NCBI RefSeq assembly: GCF_900066015.1
Contig: NZ_LN890655.1
Span: 1 to 64,000, forward strand
Source: Candidatus Promineifilum breve
Lineage (GTDB): Bacteria > Chloroflexota > Anaerolineae > Promineifilales > Promineifilaceae
Direction of reading: 5' to 3'
DNA length: 64,000 nucleotides
Below are positions 43,699-52,667 of this stretch, one piece after another (the first letter of the stretch is position 1; every line of letters begins with the position of its first letter). Made by a program: the position numbers and the translations under genes. The notes under the pieces were generated by a model. It saw only the letters and a program-made list of their open reading frames with translations. It was not told the origin of the DNA and did no database searches.

Positions 43699-44898
43699 AT
43701 GAACAGCCAACAATACATCGCTCTCGACGAATCTTACGTCGCCCATACCTATAACCCCATCGAGGTCGTCATCGAACGGGGCGAGGGCGCATGGGTCTAC
43801 GACGTTGAGGGTAAACGTTATTTCGATTGCTTGTCGGCCTATTCGGCCGTCAACCAGGGCCATTGTCACCCGCGCATCCTCGAAGCGGCCGTTTCCCAGA
43901 TGCACCGCGTTACCCTCACCTCGCGCGCGTTCTTCAATGACCAGATGGGGCTGTTCCTGAAGCAACTGTGCGAGTTGACCGGCTACGAGATGGCCCTGCC
44001 CATGAACACCGGCGCCGAAGCCGTCGAGACGGCCATCAAGGCCGCGCGCATGTGGGGCTACCGCATGAAGGGCGTGGCCCACGACCAGGCCGAGATCATC
44101 GTCTGCGAGGGCAACTTCGCCGGCCGCACCACCACCCTGATCAGTTTCTCCAGCGAAGAGCAATACAAGGAAGACTTTGGCCCTCTGACCCCCGGCTTCA
44201 AGACCATCCCCTACGGCGACCACGAAGCCCTGGCCGAGGCCATCACCCCCAACACCGTGGCCTTCCTCGTCGAGCCGATTCAGGGCGAGGGCGGCGTCAT
44301 CGTCCCCCCGGCCGGCTATCTGAAGCACGTGGCCGAGATTTGCGCCGCCAACAACGTCCTGTTCATCGCCGACGAGATTCAGACCGGCCTGGGCCGCACC
44401 GGCGCGCTGCTGTGCTGCGACCACGAAGGCGTGCGCCCCGACATGGTGACCCTGGGCAAGGCGCTCAGCGGCGGCGTCTATCCCGTCTCGGCGGTGCTGG
44501 CCGACCGGCGCGTGTTGGGCCTCTTCCGCCCCGGCGATCACGGCAGCACCTTCGGCGGCAACCCGTTGGCCTCGGCCATCGCCCGCGCCGCGCTCGACGT
44601 GCTGGTCGATGAGGGGCTGGTCGACCGTTCGCGCGAGATCGGCGCCTATTTCATGGGCCGCCTCAAGCGCATCGAGAGCGACCACATTGAGGAAGTGCGC
44701 GGCAAGGGTCTGCTCATCGGGGTCGAGATGAGCAGTCTGGCCCGGCCCTATTGCGATTCATTGCGCGACGCGGGCATCCTGTGCAAGGATACCCACGGCA
44801 CGATCGTGCGCTTTGCCCCGCCGTTGGTCATCTCCAAGGAGGAGATCGATTGGGCGATGGAGCGTATCGAGCCTATTCTCTCCAACGGGCACCAATGA
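43699..44898 (+). CDS. rocD: Ornithine aminotransferase
   Basis: Encodes 399 aa. It transfers the delta-amino group of ornithine to 2-oxoglutarate, giving glutamate semialdehyde, and links arginine and proline metabolism. Class III fold signatures: [22 protein letters not shown] (about 105-120), [21 protein letters not shown] and the PLP lysine in [16 protein letters not shown]. These match ornithine rather than acetylornithine aminotransferases. ATG 43699 has AGGAGA upstream. Its TGA overlaps the start of the next aminotransferase (ATGA). Confidence 0.93.
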   Translation: MNSQQYIALDESYVAHTYNPIEVVIERGEGAWVYDVEGKRYFDCLSAYSAVNQGHCHPRILEAAVSQMHRVTLTSRAFFNDQMGLFLKQLCELTGYEMALPMNTGAEAVETAIKAARMWGYRMKGVAHDQAEIIVCEGNFAGRTTTLISFSSEEQYKEDFGPLTPGFKTIPYGDHEALAEAITPNTVAFLVEPIQGEGGVIVPPAGYLKHVAEICAANNVLFIADEIQTGLGRTGALLCCDHEGVRPDMVTLGKALSGGVYPVSAVLADRRVLGLFRPGDHGSTFGGNPLASAIARAALDVLVDEGLVDRSREIGAYFMGRLKRIESDHIEEVRGKGLLIGVEMSSLARPYCDSLRDAGILCKDTHGTIVRFAPPLVISKEEIDWAMERIEPILSNGHQ

Positions 44899-46148
44899 GA
44901 TACTCTGAATTTGGTCAGAAGTTCGCCCGCGAATGCGGCATTTTGCAGTTGATGGATGACCTGGGTAACGCGCTGGCCGCCGGCGGCGATGATCTGATCA
45001 TGCTCGGCGGCGGCAACCCCAGCCGCATCCCGGAGGTCGAGGTGTGTTTGCGCGAGCGCATGACCTCCGGGCTGACCCAGGGCGATGCCTTTGAACGGCT
45101 GGTGGGCAACTACGCCGCGCCCGCCGGGGATATCGCCTTCCGGCAGGCCGTGGCCCAACTGCTCAGCGCTGAGTTCGGCTGGCCTATCACCGCCGCCAAC
45201 ATCGCCCTGACCAACGGCAGCCAGACGGCCTTCTTCTACTTATTCAATATGTTTGCCGGCGAATATGCCGGCGGCGCGCGCAAGAAAATCCTGCTGCCGC
45301 TGGCCCCGGAGTACATTGGCTACGCCGACGCCGGCATCATCGATGACCTGTTCATCGCCTACCGGCCGGAGATCGAGCACCTGGACAACCGCCTCTTCAA
45401 ATACCGGGTAGACTTCGATGCCCTGCGCGTCACCGACGAGGTCGGCGCGATCTGCGTCTCCCGGCCGACCAACCCCACCGGCAACGTCCTGACCGACGAG
45501 GAGATCGCCCACCTCCACCGGCTGGCGGTAGAGGCCGACATCCCCCTGATCATCGACAACGCCTATGGGCTGCCCTTTCCCGGCATCGTCTATAGCGAGG
45601 CGCGGCCGGTGTGGGATGAGCATGTCGTCCTCTGCCTCAGCCTGTCCAAACTGGGGCTGCCGGGGGCGCGCACGGGCATCGTCGTCGCCAACGAGCGCAT
45701 CGCCGCGGCCATGGCCGGGGCCAACGCCATCCTCAGCCTGGCCCCCGGCAACTTCGGCGCGTTCATGGCCCTGGAACTGATGCGCAGCGGCGACGTCCTG
45801 CGCCTCAGCCGCGAGGTCATCCGGCCCCATTACCGGCGCAAGGTCGAAGCCGCCCTCGATGCCATCCACACCGAGATGGCCGGGCTGAACTACTACGTCC
45901 ATAAGCCGGAGGGCGCTTTCTTTCTCTGGTTGTGGTTCGAGGGGTTGCCGATTACCTCGGCCGAACTATACGAGCGGCTCAAGCGGCGTGGCGTCCTGGT
46001 TGTGCCCGGCCACTACTTCTTCCCCGGCCTGCCCGGCGAATGGCGCCACCGGAACGAGTGCCTCCGCATGAGCTATGCCGGCGACGAGGCCGTCGTCCGG
46101 CGCGGCATCCAGATCATTGCCGATGAAGTGCGCGCCTGCCGGGGATAA
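44895..46148 (+). CDS. avtA: Class I/II aminotransferase, AvtA-like (valine-pyruvate)
   Basis: Encodes 417 aa. The N-terminus [21 protein letters not shown] matches valine-pyruvate aminotransferases of the AvtA type, which exchange amino groups between valine and pyruvate. PLP contacts: [35 protein letters not shown] and Lys in [13 protein letters not shown]. The start overlaps the rocD stop by four bases, so it is translationally coupled and shares the attenuated promoter. An opposed-arm repeat follows the stop. Confidence 0.85.
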   Translation: MRYSEFGQKFARECGILQLMDDLGNALAAGGDDLIMLGGGNPSRIPEVEVCLRERMTSGLTQGDAFERLVGNYAAPAGDIAFRQAVAQLLSAEFGWPITAANIALTNGSQTAFFYLFNMFAGEYAGGARKKILLPLAPEYIGYADAGIIDDLFIAYRPEIEHLDNRLFKYRVDFDALRVTDEVGAICVSRPTNPTGNVLTDEEIAHLHRLAVEADIPLIIDNAYGLPFPGIVYSEARPVWDEHVVLCLSLSKLGLPGARTGIVVANERIAAAMAGANAILSLAPGNFGAFMALELMRSGDVLRLSREVIRPHYRRKVEAALDAIHTEMAGLNYYVHKPEGAFFLWLWFEGLPITSAELYERLKRRGVLVVPGHYFFPGLPGEWRHRNECLRMSYAGDEAVVRRGIQIIADEVRACRG

Positions 46149-46151
46149 GAT

Positions 46152-46238
46152 ATTAAACATGGATGGGATACAGATTTAACGGATGGAACGGAACAACTCC
46201 GAACACAATCCGTCTAATCCGTTCCATCCGTGTTTAAT
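46152..46238. repeat. Complex inverted repeat after avtA
   Basis: ATTAAACATGGATGG (46152-46166) faces CCATCCGTGTTTAAT (46224-46238) with one G-U pair. Inside, CGGATGGAACGGA (46180-46192) faces TCCGTTCCATCCG (46218-46230) exactly. The second arms overlap, so two folds compete. Probable transcription terminator of the rocD-avtA operon. The rest of 46239-46361 shows only a short GTACTATAGTAC palindrome. Confidence 0.75.
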
Positions 46239-46361
46239 TTCCCCAGATTATTCACGATAACTTCATAGTCATCGCCGAGGTACTATAGTACTATAAAAAG
46301 CGTAGCGCATGAGGCGCGGGCCGATTGCCTTACAGGTGGTATCAGGGAGAAGGAGCAAATT

Positions 46362-46397
46362 GGAGACACGGGGCCGCTACGGCGAAACCGTGTCTCC
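46362..46397. repeat. GGAGACACGG palindromic element
   Basis: GGAGACACGG (46362-46371) and CCGTGTCTCC (46388-46397) are a perfect 10-bp inverted repeat with centre GGCCGCTACGGCGAAA. It sits 15 bp beyond the end of the minus-strand regulator gene and could be its terminator. Its core is shared with the element at 37253. Confidence 0.75.
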
Positions 46398-46411
46398 CCC
46401 CTGAGCCGGCC

Positions 46412-47482
46412 CTAATCTTCCCCACCGACCAAAAATTGATCGAGCAATTCGCACACCGCCGCCACGGCATCCTGGCGGATGGTATAGCGCTTGCCCTCCG
46501 CGTCCAGCGTCACGATGACCAGCCGCGCCAGCCGCAGCGCGTCAAGATGGTGGATGACTGTCGGCGGACGCAGCCGCAAGCGGCGGGCCAGTTCGGCCGG
46601 GGTCAGCGGCTCGCCGGTCAGATAGCGCAGGATGCGCAGCCGGGTCGGGTCGGCCAGCGCCTTGAGCGCCTGATACAGCGCATCGGGTACGAGGTCGCCG
46701 GGGATGAGCGATTGGTCGGCCGGGCGGGCGCCATAGAGGAACAACATCCGTTCCTGACCGCAATCGGCCATCAGCGCCAACGGCGTGCCCCAATAAGACG
46801 GGATCAGCGTCAGCGTCTTGGCCTCCCAATCCTTCATAATGCGCACACCCTGCGACAATTCTTCCAGCAAGGCATCCCAGCGCGTGATCGCCTGGGCCAT
46901 CTGCTGGCCGCGGCCGAGAGCCATCTCCAGCGCGGGGCGAATACGCCCCTCTTCCTCGGCGAAAAACACCTCGTTGTAGCACTCATAGGCCGAGAGCAAC
47001 CCATCGGCCGTGCCGACCGGGTCAGTCCACAGATCGAGGAAGTCGGCCGCCGCCTTACGCACCGTGGCTGTGGGTTGCTTGCGCCAATCGCCGGTCTGCA
47101 TTTCCGTCACCATGACTTTCTGGTCGACCTCGTTCCATGACCCACGCGCGGCCACGTCGCGCCACATCTCCACGATCGGCGGGGGTACATTCGGTAGTTG
47201 GGTCAGTAGCCGTTCCATGCCGGATTGCTGGCGCAATGCCGCTAACAAGACGGCCACGTCCTTGGGCCGGGGCAGGGTGTAGACCCACGCCAACGGCCAG
47301 ACCAGCGGAACCACGCGCTGGAGCAGTTCGCGCTCCGGCCCCGGCAGCCGCGAGCGCACGCCCGCCGCCCACGATCCGCGCAGGCCCATATGCTCAGGCT
47401 CGTGGAGCACCCAGAGGCTGATGAAGAAGTCGTAGGCTGTGCCGATGTCCCATTCGATGCGCTGCTTGCTCAATCGGTTCAT
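46412..47482 (-). CDS. ArsR-type winged-helix transcriptional regulator
   Basis: Encodes 356 aa. The large N-terminal region (DUF5937-like, helical) precedes a C-terminal winged helix: ALADPTRLRILRYL, PAELARRL, TVIHHLDALRLARLV (about 265-320). It is transcribed from the same strand just downstream of an MFS exporter gene, so it is probably autoregulated through the triple operator at 49013-49064 (inference). ATG 47482 (MNRLSKQRIEWDIG) is preferred; an ATG at 47506 is also open. Confidence 0.82.
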   Translation of the reverse strand: MNRLSKQRIEWDIGTAYDFFISLWVLHEPEHMGLRGSWAAGVRSRLPGPERELLQRVVPLVWPLAWVYTLPRPKDVAVLLAALRQQSGMERLLTQLPNVPPPIVEMWRDVAARGSWNEVDQKVMVTEMQTGDWRKQPTATVRKAAADFLDLWTDPVGTADGLLSAYECYNEVFFAEEEGRIRPALEMALGRGQQMAQAITRWDALLEELSQGVRIMKDWEAKTLTLIPSYWGTPLALMADCGQERMLFLYGARPADQSLIPGDLVPDALYQALKALADPTRLRILRYLTGEPLTPAELARRLRLRPPTVIHHLDALRLARLVIVTLDAEGKRYTIRQDAVAAVCELLDQFLVGGED

Positions 47483-47493
47483 AAGACCTGATC

Positions 47494-47540
47494 GATGGGC
47501 GTTCAAAGTTTAGACCCGGCACAGGAGTTAAACGCCCATC
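47494..47540. other. Inverted repeat between exporter and regulator genes
   Basis: GATGGGCGTT (47494-47503) and AACGCCCATC (47531-47540) are a perfect 10-bp inverted repeat, and AGACCCG (47512-47518) can pair with CGGGTCT (47556-47562). Could be an intercistronic hairpin tuning regulator expression or an additional operator. Confidence 0.5.
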
Positions 47541-47561
47541 CGTCAGGTTTCTGCACGGGTC

Positions 47562-48929
47562 TCATGGGGCGGCTTCCGCGGCGGTCGCCGCCGGAACCAC
47601 GGGCGTGGCGTCGAAGTCGGGCAAAATGGTCTCGACGTTTCGCACGGCCGGGATCGAGTAGCCGATCAGGCCGACGGCGATGCCCAATAGTCCACTGAAT
47701 AATACCATCAAACTCATCCCCGCGCCTGCCCCCGTGCCCACCAGGGGGCCGAAAAGCGCCGCGAAAACGCCGCCGGAATTCATGACCGGCTCGAAGACAC
47801 GGTCGGCCAGCGGCCCGGCGAACAGCACCGCCACCGGAAAGCTGATCTGGGCGATCATCCGCCGCGTGGCGAACACCCGGCCCTGCACCGCCGGCGGCAC
47901 TTTCGATTGCCAGATGGCCTGATTGGAGCCATTGATGATGGGGATGAAGAACTGCGACAGAAAGCTACCGATGGCCCAACCGGGTACGGCGCGCGACAGG
48001 CCGATGACCACCGGCCCCAGGATGCTCTCGGCCGACATGCCCAACAGCACCCCCTTTACCTTGCGCTTTGGCCCGCCCCACGTACTCATGAGCAGCCCGC
48101 CGGCCACGCCCCCGAAGGCCGCGATGGATTCCACTACTGCCAGCGACCCGGCGTTGTTGGCCGTCCGGGCCAGGATCATCGGTGTAGCGATGATCGCCCC
48201 AAAGGCCGAGATGAAGTTGAGCGCCGTGAAGGCGAATTGCAATCCCAGCAGGCTCGGCCGCTGCCTGATGTAGCGAAAACCGTACAGCGAATCCTGCCAT
48301 AGGCTGGGCCGTTGGCCGCCGGCCGGGATTTCCTCCGGCTCGGGTTGGGGCATACGGACGATTGCCACGCCCACAATCGCCACCACAAAGGTGACCACGT
48401 CGATGAGCATGATGCCCACCAGCCCGATCGGCCCCAACAGCGCCCCGGCAAAGGCCGGGGCCAGAATATTCGACGCTGCCCCGGCAAAGTCGAGCATCCC
48501 CGCCGCGCGGCTGAATTGCGCCTTGGGGATCATCAACGACACGGCCGCCGAAAACGCCGGGAATTGCAGCGAGTTGAACGCCCCGGTGATGATGTTGCCC
48601 AGATAGATCTGCCACAATTCCAGATCGCCCGACGTCGCCAGGATGACCAGCCAGGCCAGCGTGACGAACCCCGCCGCCAGGTCGGTCAGGATGATGACCA
48701 GCTTGCGGTTCGAGCGATCCACCAGCGCCCCGGCCAGCGGACTGAGGATGATGCTGGGGGCGACGAAGCAGAAGATGGCGATGGTGAGGGCCGTGGCTTG
48801 CCCCGTCTTTTGGAAGATGTAGAACGACAGGGCGAAGTTGGTCATCCCCGTGCCCAGCATCGACACCAGTTGGCCGAACCAGATGACCGTGAAACCGCGC
48901 ATCCCCGACAGACGATTGTTTTCGTTCAA
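47562..48929 (-). CDS. MFS exporter (EntS/MFS_3-like)
   Basis: Encodes 455 aa with about 12 membrane helices in two halves and a long cytoplasmic centre (around EEIPAGGQRPSLWQDSLYGF). The N-terminus (FTVIWFGQLVSMLGTGMTNFAL) and ALVDRSNRKLVI loop match the MFS_3 group of siderophore and macrolide-type exporters. The substrate is unknown. The operator array upstream and the regulator gene downstream suggest drug- or metal-inducible efflux. Confidence 0.85.
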   Translation of the reverse strand: MNENNRLSGMRGFTVIWFGQLVSMLGTGMTNFALSFYIFQKTGQATALTIAIFCFVAPSIILSPLAGALVDRSNRKLVIILTDLAAGFVTLAWLVILATSGDLELWQIYLGNIITGAFNSLQFPAFSAAVSLMIPKAQFSRAAGMLDFAGAASNILAPAFAGALLGPIGLVGIMLIDVVTFVVAIVGVAIVRMPQPEPEEIPAGGQRPSLWQDSLYGFRYIRQRPSLLGLQFAFTALNFISAFGAIIATPMILARTANNAGSLAVVESIAAFGGVAGGLLMSTWGGPKRKVKGVLLGMSAESILGPVVIGLSRAVPGWAIGSFLSQFFIPIINGSNQAIWQSKVPPAVQGRVFATRRMIAQISFPVAVLFAGPLADRVFEPVMNSGGVFAALFGPLVGTGAGAGMSLMVLFSGLLGIAVGLIGYSIPAVRNVETILPDFDATPVVPAATAAEAAP

Positions 48930-49012
48930 ATAGATTCTCCTGGAGTTACTAAATTATCTCTGCCTGAATGTCGATTGGCAACATGGGCCTCTCCTTGCCT
49001 GTCGACGAGAAT

Positions 49013-49064
49013 AGATGTTCATCTAATATGTTAGATGATTATCTAACATGAAAGATGATAATCT
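49013..49064 (-). promoter_or_regulatory. Triple operator with 20-bp spacing upstream of the MFS exporter
   Basis: Three imperfect palindromes: AGATGTTCATCT (49013-49024), TTAGATGATTATCTAA (49031-49046) and AGATGATAATCT (49053-49064). Their centres are exactly 20 bp apart, two helical turns, placing sites on one DNA face. They lie 84 bp upstream of the exporter start. The likely binder is the ArsR-type regulator of the same operon (inference). Confidence 0.65.
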
Positions 49065-49103
49065 ACTCACGTACCCATGTCAAGAGGGGAAAATTAGAAC
49101 GGG

Positions 49104-49865
49104 TTAGTCTAGGCGACCGAAATAGAGATGCGTATCATAGCGGAAGGCAACCTGCCCATCGCGCTGGTGGGCGTCAAAGGCCGCGCGCAACGCGTCGTGC
49201 ATCGGCTCGTAGCGCGCATCGCCCGGCAGTGGGGCGTAGGAGGCCGAGAGGAAGCCGCCCCATAGCGTCGCGAAATCGATGTAACGAGCGTGGCTGAAGG
49301 CGCGAAAGGTGTGGCCATTCGTGAATAGAGCCGTCAGATCGCCGGCGTGGCTGCGATGATTCACGGCATGGTAGCCCAGGCCATGCGCCGCCAGCACCCC
49401 CTCATAGGCGGCCATCAGCGGGTCGCCCTCGTAGGCCCGTGCGTTCCACACCAAGGCCACGATGCCGCCCGGTCGCAGGATGCGCCCGAACTCCACCCGG
49501 CTGGCCGGGCCGTCAAACCAGTGGAACGCCTGCCCGGCCGCCACCAGATCGACGCTGTGGGCGGCCAGGGTCGTCGCCTCGGCCTGCCCATTGACGCTGA
49601 CAAAGCCGGCGTAATCGGCCAGTTCCCGTTCGGCCGCGCGCCGCATCGCCTCGTTGGGCTCCACGGCGAAAACGGGGTTGCCGTTGTCCAGGAACAGCCG
49701 CGTCAGGATGCCCGTGCCCGAACCGACGTCGGCCACAAACCATTGCGGAGTGAGGCCGCACTCGTCCCGCAGGCAGGCCACTACGTCCGCCGGATAGCCC
49801 GGCCGGTAGCGGGCATAGTTGTCGGCCCGCGCCGAAAATCGTTGGGTGGGATCCATGTCGCTCAT
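49104..49865 (-). CDS. Class I SAM-dependent methyltransferase
   Basis: Encodes 253 aa. The N-terminus RFSARADNYARYRPGYP and motif I VADVGSGTGILTRLFL, then VFAVEPNEAMR and ILRPGGIVALVWN, match the Methyltransf_11 group. Substrate unknown. Its start overlaps the stop of the VOC gene (ATGA). ATG 49865 and an in-frame ATG at 49856 are both possible. Confidence 0.85.
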   Translation of the reverse strand: MSDMDPTQRFSARADNYARYRPGYPADVVACLRDECGLTPQWFVADVGSGTGILTRLFLDNGNPVFAVEPNEAMRRAAERELADYAGFVSVNGQAEATTLAAHSVDLVAAGQAFHWFDGPASRVEFGRILRPGGIVALVWNARAYEGDPLMAAYEGVLAAHGLGYHAVNHRSHAGDLTALFTNGHTFRAFSHARYIDFATLWGGFLSASYAPLPGDARYEPMHDALRAAFDAHQRDGQVAFRYDTHLYFGRLD

Positions 49866-50224
49866 AGGGCTTGAATAAACTCCAGACGGTTGCCGAACGG
49901 GTCGCGGCACTCGAAGCGGTCGTGGCCGGGGATGGGGATGCTTTCCAGCGCCATAACGCCGGCCGCCGCCAGCCGCTCGCGCCACTGCGCCAGGTCGTCC
50001 ACCTGATAGGCGATGTGGGCCTTCGTCCGGGCGCGGTCAACGCCCTCCTCGGTGCCGACGTGGAGTTGCCGGTCGCCCACCTGCACCCAGAAGCCGCCGC
50101 GCACTTTCAGCGAATCCGGCTTCTCGATTTCCGCCAGGCCCAGCACGTCACAATAGAACGCGCGCGCCGCCGCCTCGTCAAGCGGGGCGATGGTGATTTG
50201 TACGTGGTGAATGCCGTTAATCAT
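49862..50224 (-). CDS. VOC (glyoxalase/bleomycin-resistance fold) protein
   Basis: Encodes 120 aa, a single VOC module pair. Seen: HHVQITIAPLDEAAARAFYCDVLGL at the start, the TKAHIAYQVDDL segment and FECRDPFGNRLEFIQ with a metal-ligand Glu. VOC proteins are metal-dependent isomerases, dioxygenases or drug-binding proteins; the role here is open. Co-translated with the downstream methyltransferase. Confidence 0.88.
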   Translation of the reverse strand: MINGIHHVQITIAPLDEAAARAFYCDVLGLAEIEKPDSLKVRGGFWVQVGDRQLHVGTEEGVDRARTKAHIAYQVDDLAQWRERLAAAGVMALESIPIPGHDRFECRDPFGNRLEFIQAL

Positions 50225-50301
50225 GGCCGCATATGTTACTCAATCTGCCCTCGTGCGCCACGTTTGCCATTCGACGGTTTGATCAATACAATTCCGCCGC
50301 A

Positions 50302-51582
50302 ATGGAACCCCTGCCCGTCGACATCTTCCAGCTTCAGCGGCGCGACCCGGCGGCCTGGTCGGCCCTGCTGGCCCGCGTGCCGGAGACGGAAGACATCATC
50401 GTGACCGCCGTCACCTCCGAGCCGCTGTATGTGACGACGCCGGCCCCGCCGCGCCGGGCCACGGCCGATTGCGCCCATCGTTTGCGCCGCTACATCCTGA
50501 CTCTCGACGGCTGTTCCGACCCCATTAGCTTCATCGCCAAGCAGACCAATACGACCGAGGCCCTTTTCTATCAGCTCTTCGGCGATCCGCCGGGCACGGC
50601 CATTCCCGCCTGCCATTACGCCCATCTCGACGGCGACAGCAGTTGGGTCGTCATCGATGACGTGCCCGATCACTACCCATCCGCCGGTTGGATGCCCGAT
50701 CAGGTCGATGCCGTCATCGCCACGCTGGCCCGCGCCCATGCCGCGCGCTGGAACCAGGACGCGGCCGATCTGAATCACGGCTGGGGCGTGGCCGAACCGA
50801 TCATCCCCCATTTCCTGCGCCGTCCGGGTGGGGCCTATACCTGGCATGAGTTGCGCCGCAGCGAGGCCACGCTGTTCGACGAAGGCCCCGCCGCCGCTCT
50901 CTCGCGCCACGCCGTGCAAAACGCCGGCCGGCTGGCGCCCCTTTTGTTGCGGGCGGCCAATGGGCTGGTGGTCATGCGCGATCTGGGCGGCTGGCCGGGC
51001 GTGCTGGGCGAGAGCCATCTGGCGGCGGCGGCCGAGTTGCTTGACGATCCGGTGCCCATGCTGGCCCCGCTGCTCGACCTGCCCACCACGCTGCTCCACG
51101 GCGCGCCCCATCCCGGCCATTGGCGGTCGACGCTCTTCGATGAGCATTACCTGGTGGATTGGAGCGAGAGCCAGATTGGGCCGGGCGTGCTCGATTTGGT
51201 GGCCTTCCTGGAAGGCTTTCCGCTTCTCCATGACGAAGCGGCCGACCTTCACCACCTGCGCCTGCGCGAGATGACCCCCTTGCTGGAGGAAACGCTCGTC
51301 GATACCTACCTGCTCACGTTGTCGGCCGAGTTGGGGCCCCGCTCTCCCTCGCGGGCTTTTCGGGCCGCGCTGCCGGCGGCGCGCTGCCTCCACGTGCTGC
51401 TGACCTGGTTCCCCTATTTCGCCGCCTGGGCCGCCGATATGCCCGACCGTTACACCTGGCAGCGCGTCAACCGGCTGGACGAGAGCGAACTCCACCATTA
51501 CCACAACGCCCCGGCAGCCGGTCTGCGGCGCTATCTGGCCGGCGTCTTCGACCGTTTCCTGCGCGCCAGTCATAGCCTGTAG
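50302..51582 (+). CDS. APH/ecdysteroid-kinase-like phosphotransferase family protein
   Basis: Encodes 426 aa. The protein-kinase-like fold is indicated by FIAKQTNTTEALFYQLF in the N-lobe, SSWVVIDDVPDH at the hinge, LHGAPHPGHWRSTLF in place of the usual HGD..N catalytic loop, and LVDWSESQIGPGVLDL as the metal loop. The catalytic loop lacks the usual Asp, so activity is uncertain. ATG 50302 is chosen; an upstream start at 50233 would add 23 residues and overlap the divergent promoter region. Confidence 0.7.
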   Translation: MEPLPVDIFQLQRRDPAAWSALLARVPETEDIIVTAVTSEPLYVTTPAPPRRATADCAHRLRRYILTLDGCSDPISFIAKQTNTTEALFYQLFGDPPGTAIPACHYAHLDGDSSWVVIDDVPDHYPSAGWMPDQVDAVIATLARAHAARWNQDAADLNHGWGVAEPIIPHFLRRPGGAYTWHELRRSEATLFDEGPAAALSRHAVQNAGRLAPLLLRAANGLVVMRDLGGWPGVLGESHLAAAAELLDDPVPMLAPLLDLPTTLLHGAPHPGHWRSTLFDEHYLVDWSESQIGPGVLDLVAFLEGFPLLHDEAADLHHLRLREMTPLLEETLVDTYLLTLSAELGPRSPSRAFRAALPAARCLHVLLTWFPYFAAWAADMPDRYTWQRVNRLDESELHHYHNAPAAGLRRYLAGVFDRFLRASHSL

Positions 51583-51709
51583 CAACCTTTCTTCCTCCCC
51601 TCCCGCCGGGAGGGGTTGGGGGAGGGCAACTTAACTCGAAGCCGCGCAACCCTTCTTCCTCCCCTCCCGCCGGGAGGGGCTGGGGGAGGGTATCATAACT
51701 CGAAGCCGC
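51582..51709. repeat. Two 64-bp tandem copies of a C/G-rich palindrome
   Basis: CTTCCTCCCCTCCCGCCGGG starts at 51591 and again at 51655, a period of 64 bp. Each copy contains CCCCTCCCGCCGGGAGGGG, a self-complementary core, and ends AACTCGAAGCCGCGCAAC. The core resembles the repeat found in frame inside hsdM at 3457. Confidence 0.85.
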
Positions 51710-51746
51710 GCAACTCTGGCGGCACGATTGCGTATAGACACCTGAA

Positions 51747-52250
51747 ATGGAAAATATTGGTTATGCTCTGGGCGGTGGCCTGGTCATCCTGGCCTTCATC
51801 ATTGGCCTCTTTGGCGTTTTCCTGCCGATTCTCCCCGGCCTCATCATCATCTGGCTGGCCGCGCTCTTCTACGCCGCGTTCGTCGTCGGCTTTGATGTCT
51901 TTTCGCCCTGGGTGTTCGTCCTCATCACACTCATCGGCCTCGTCGCCGGCACGGCCAACTTCTGGCTGTCCGCCCTGGGGGCCAAGACGACCGGCGCGTC
52001 GTGGCGCACGCTCATTGTCGGCTTCATCGGGGCCATCGCCGGCACCTTTTTCATCCCCATCCCGTTGCTGGGGACGATTCTGGGCTACGCTGGAGGATTG
52101 ATATTGGCCGAGTACGTCCGGCTGAGGGAATGGCGGCCGGCACTGAAGGCCGCCGTGGGCGGGGTGGTCGGCTGGGGCGTCAGCACGGGCGTGGAACTGA
52201 TCGGCGCGCTATTGATGATCTTGCTGGTCGTCACCCAGGTGCCGCGCTAA
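51747..52250 (+). CDS. DUF456-family membrane protein
   Basis: Encodes 167 aa with about four to five hydrophobic helices. The motif GVFLPILPGLIIIWLAALFYA and the Gly-rich GFIGAIAGTFFIPIPLLGTILGY are typical of DUF456. Small relatives are inner-membrane proteins of unknown role. Followed 27 bp later by another small membrane protein gene. Confidence 0.85.
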   Translation: MENIGYALGGGLVILAFIIGLFGVFLPILPGLIIIWLAALFYAAFVVGFDVFSPWVFVLITLIGLVAGTANFWLSALGAKTTGASWRTLIVGFIGAIAGTFFIPIPLLGTILGYAGGLILAEYVRLREWRPALKAAVGGVVGWGVSTGVELIGALLMILLVVTQVPR

Positions 52251-52277
52251 GCATAAGCTGGTGACTTAGGAATTAGA

Positions 52278-52667
52278 ATGGAACAATTTTTGCAGGATTT
52301 TGTGCTGGTCTTGCTCAGTGTGATGTCCGTGGCCCTCATCATCGCTATCATCCTGCTGGCTATTATCATCGTTCAAGTGCGGCGCATCCACGTGCCGCCC
52401 GACGCCGGTTTTGCCGAGACGCTGCTCTATACGCCCTTCCTCGTCGTCTTGTTTCTGGACGTGCTCGACCTGGCCCTCGACTTTCTCTCCGCGCCCATCG
52501 CCTGGATCGTTCTCGACCGGCTGGGGCTGAAGGGGTTACGCGGCTTTGCCACGGTTGAATCGTTTATCCCTTTTACGCAGCCGATTCCGACCATGACACT
52601 GGCCTGGATCGGCGTGCGCCTCTTCGGCCGCGACCGCTTCATCGAACGCGACTATATCGATCAATAG
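52278..52667 (+). CDS. Hypothetical membrane protein, 129 aa
   Basis: Starts MEQFLQDFVLVLLSVMSVAL. Two to three hydrophobic segments are visible, with a positively charged loop (VRRIHVPPDAG). Its stop overlaps the convergent sensor-kinase gene by 7 bases. Probably co-transcribed with the DUF456 gene. Function unknown. Confidence 0.75.
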   Translation: MEQFLQDFVLVLLSVMSVALIIAIILLAIIIVQVRRIHVPPDAGFAETLLYTPFLVVLFLDVLDLALDFLSAPIAWIVLDRLGLKGLRGFATVESFIPFTQPIPTMTLAWIGVRLFGRDRFIERDYIDQ

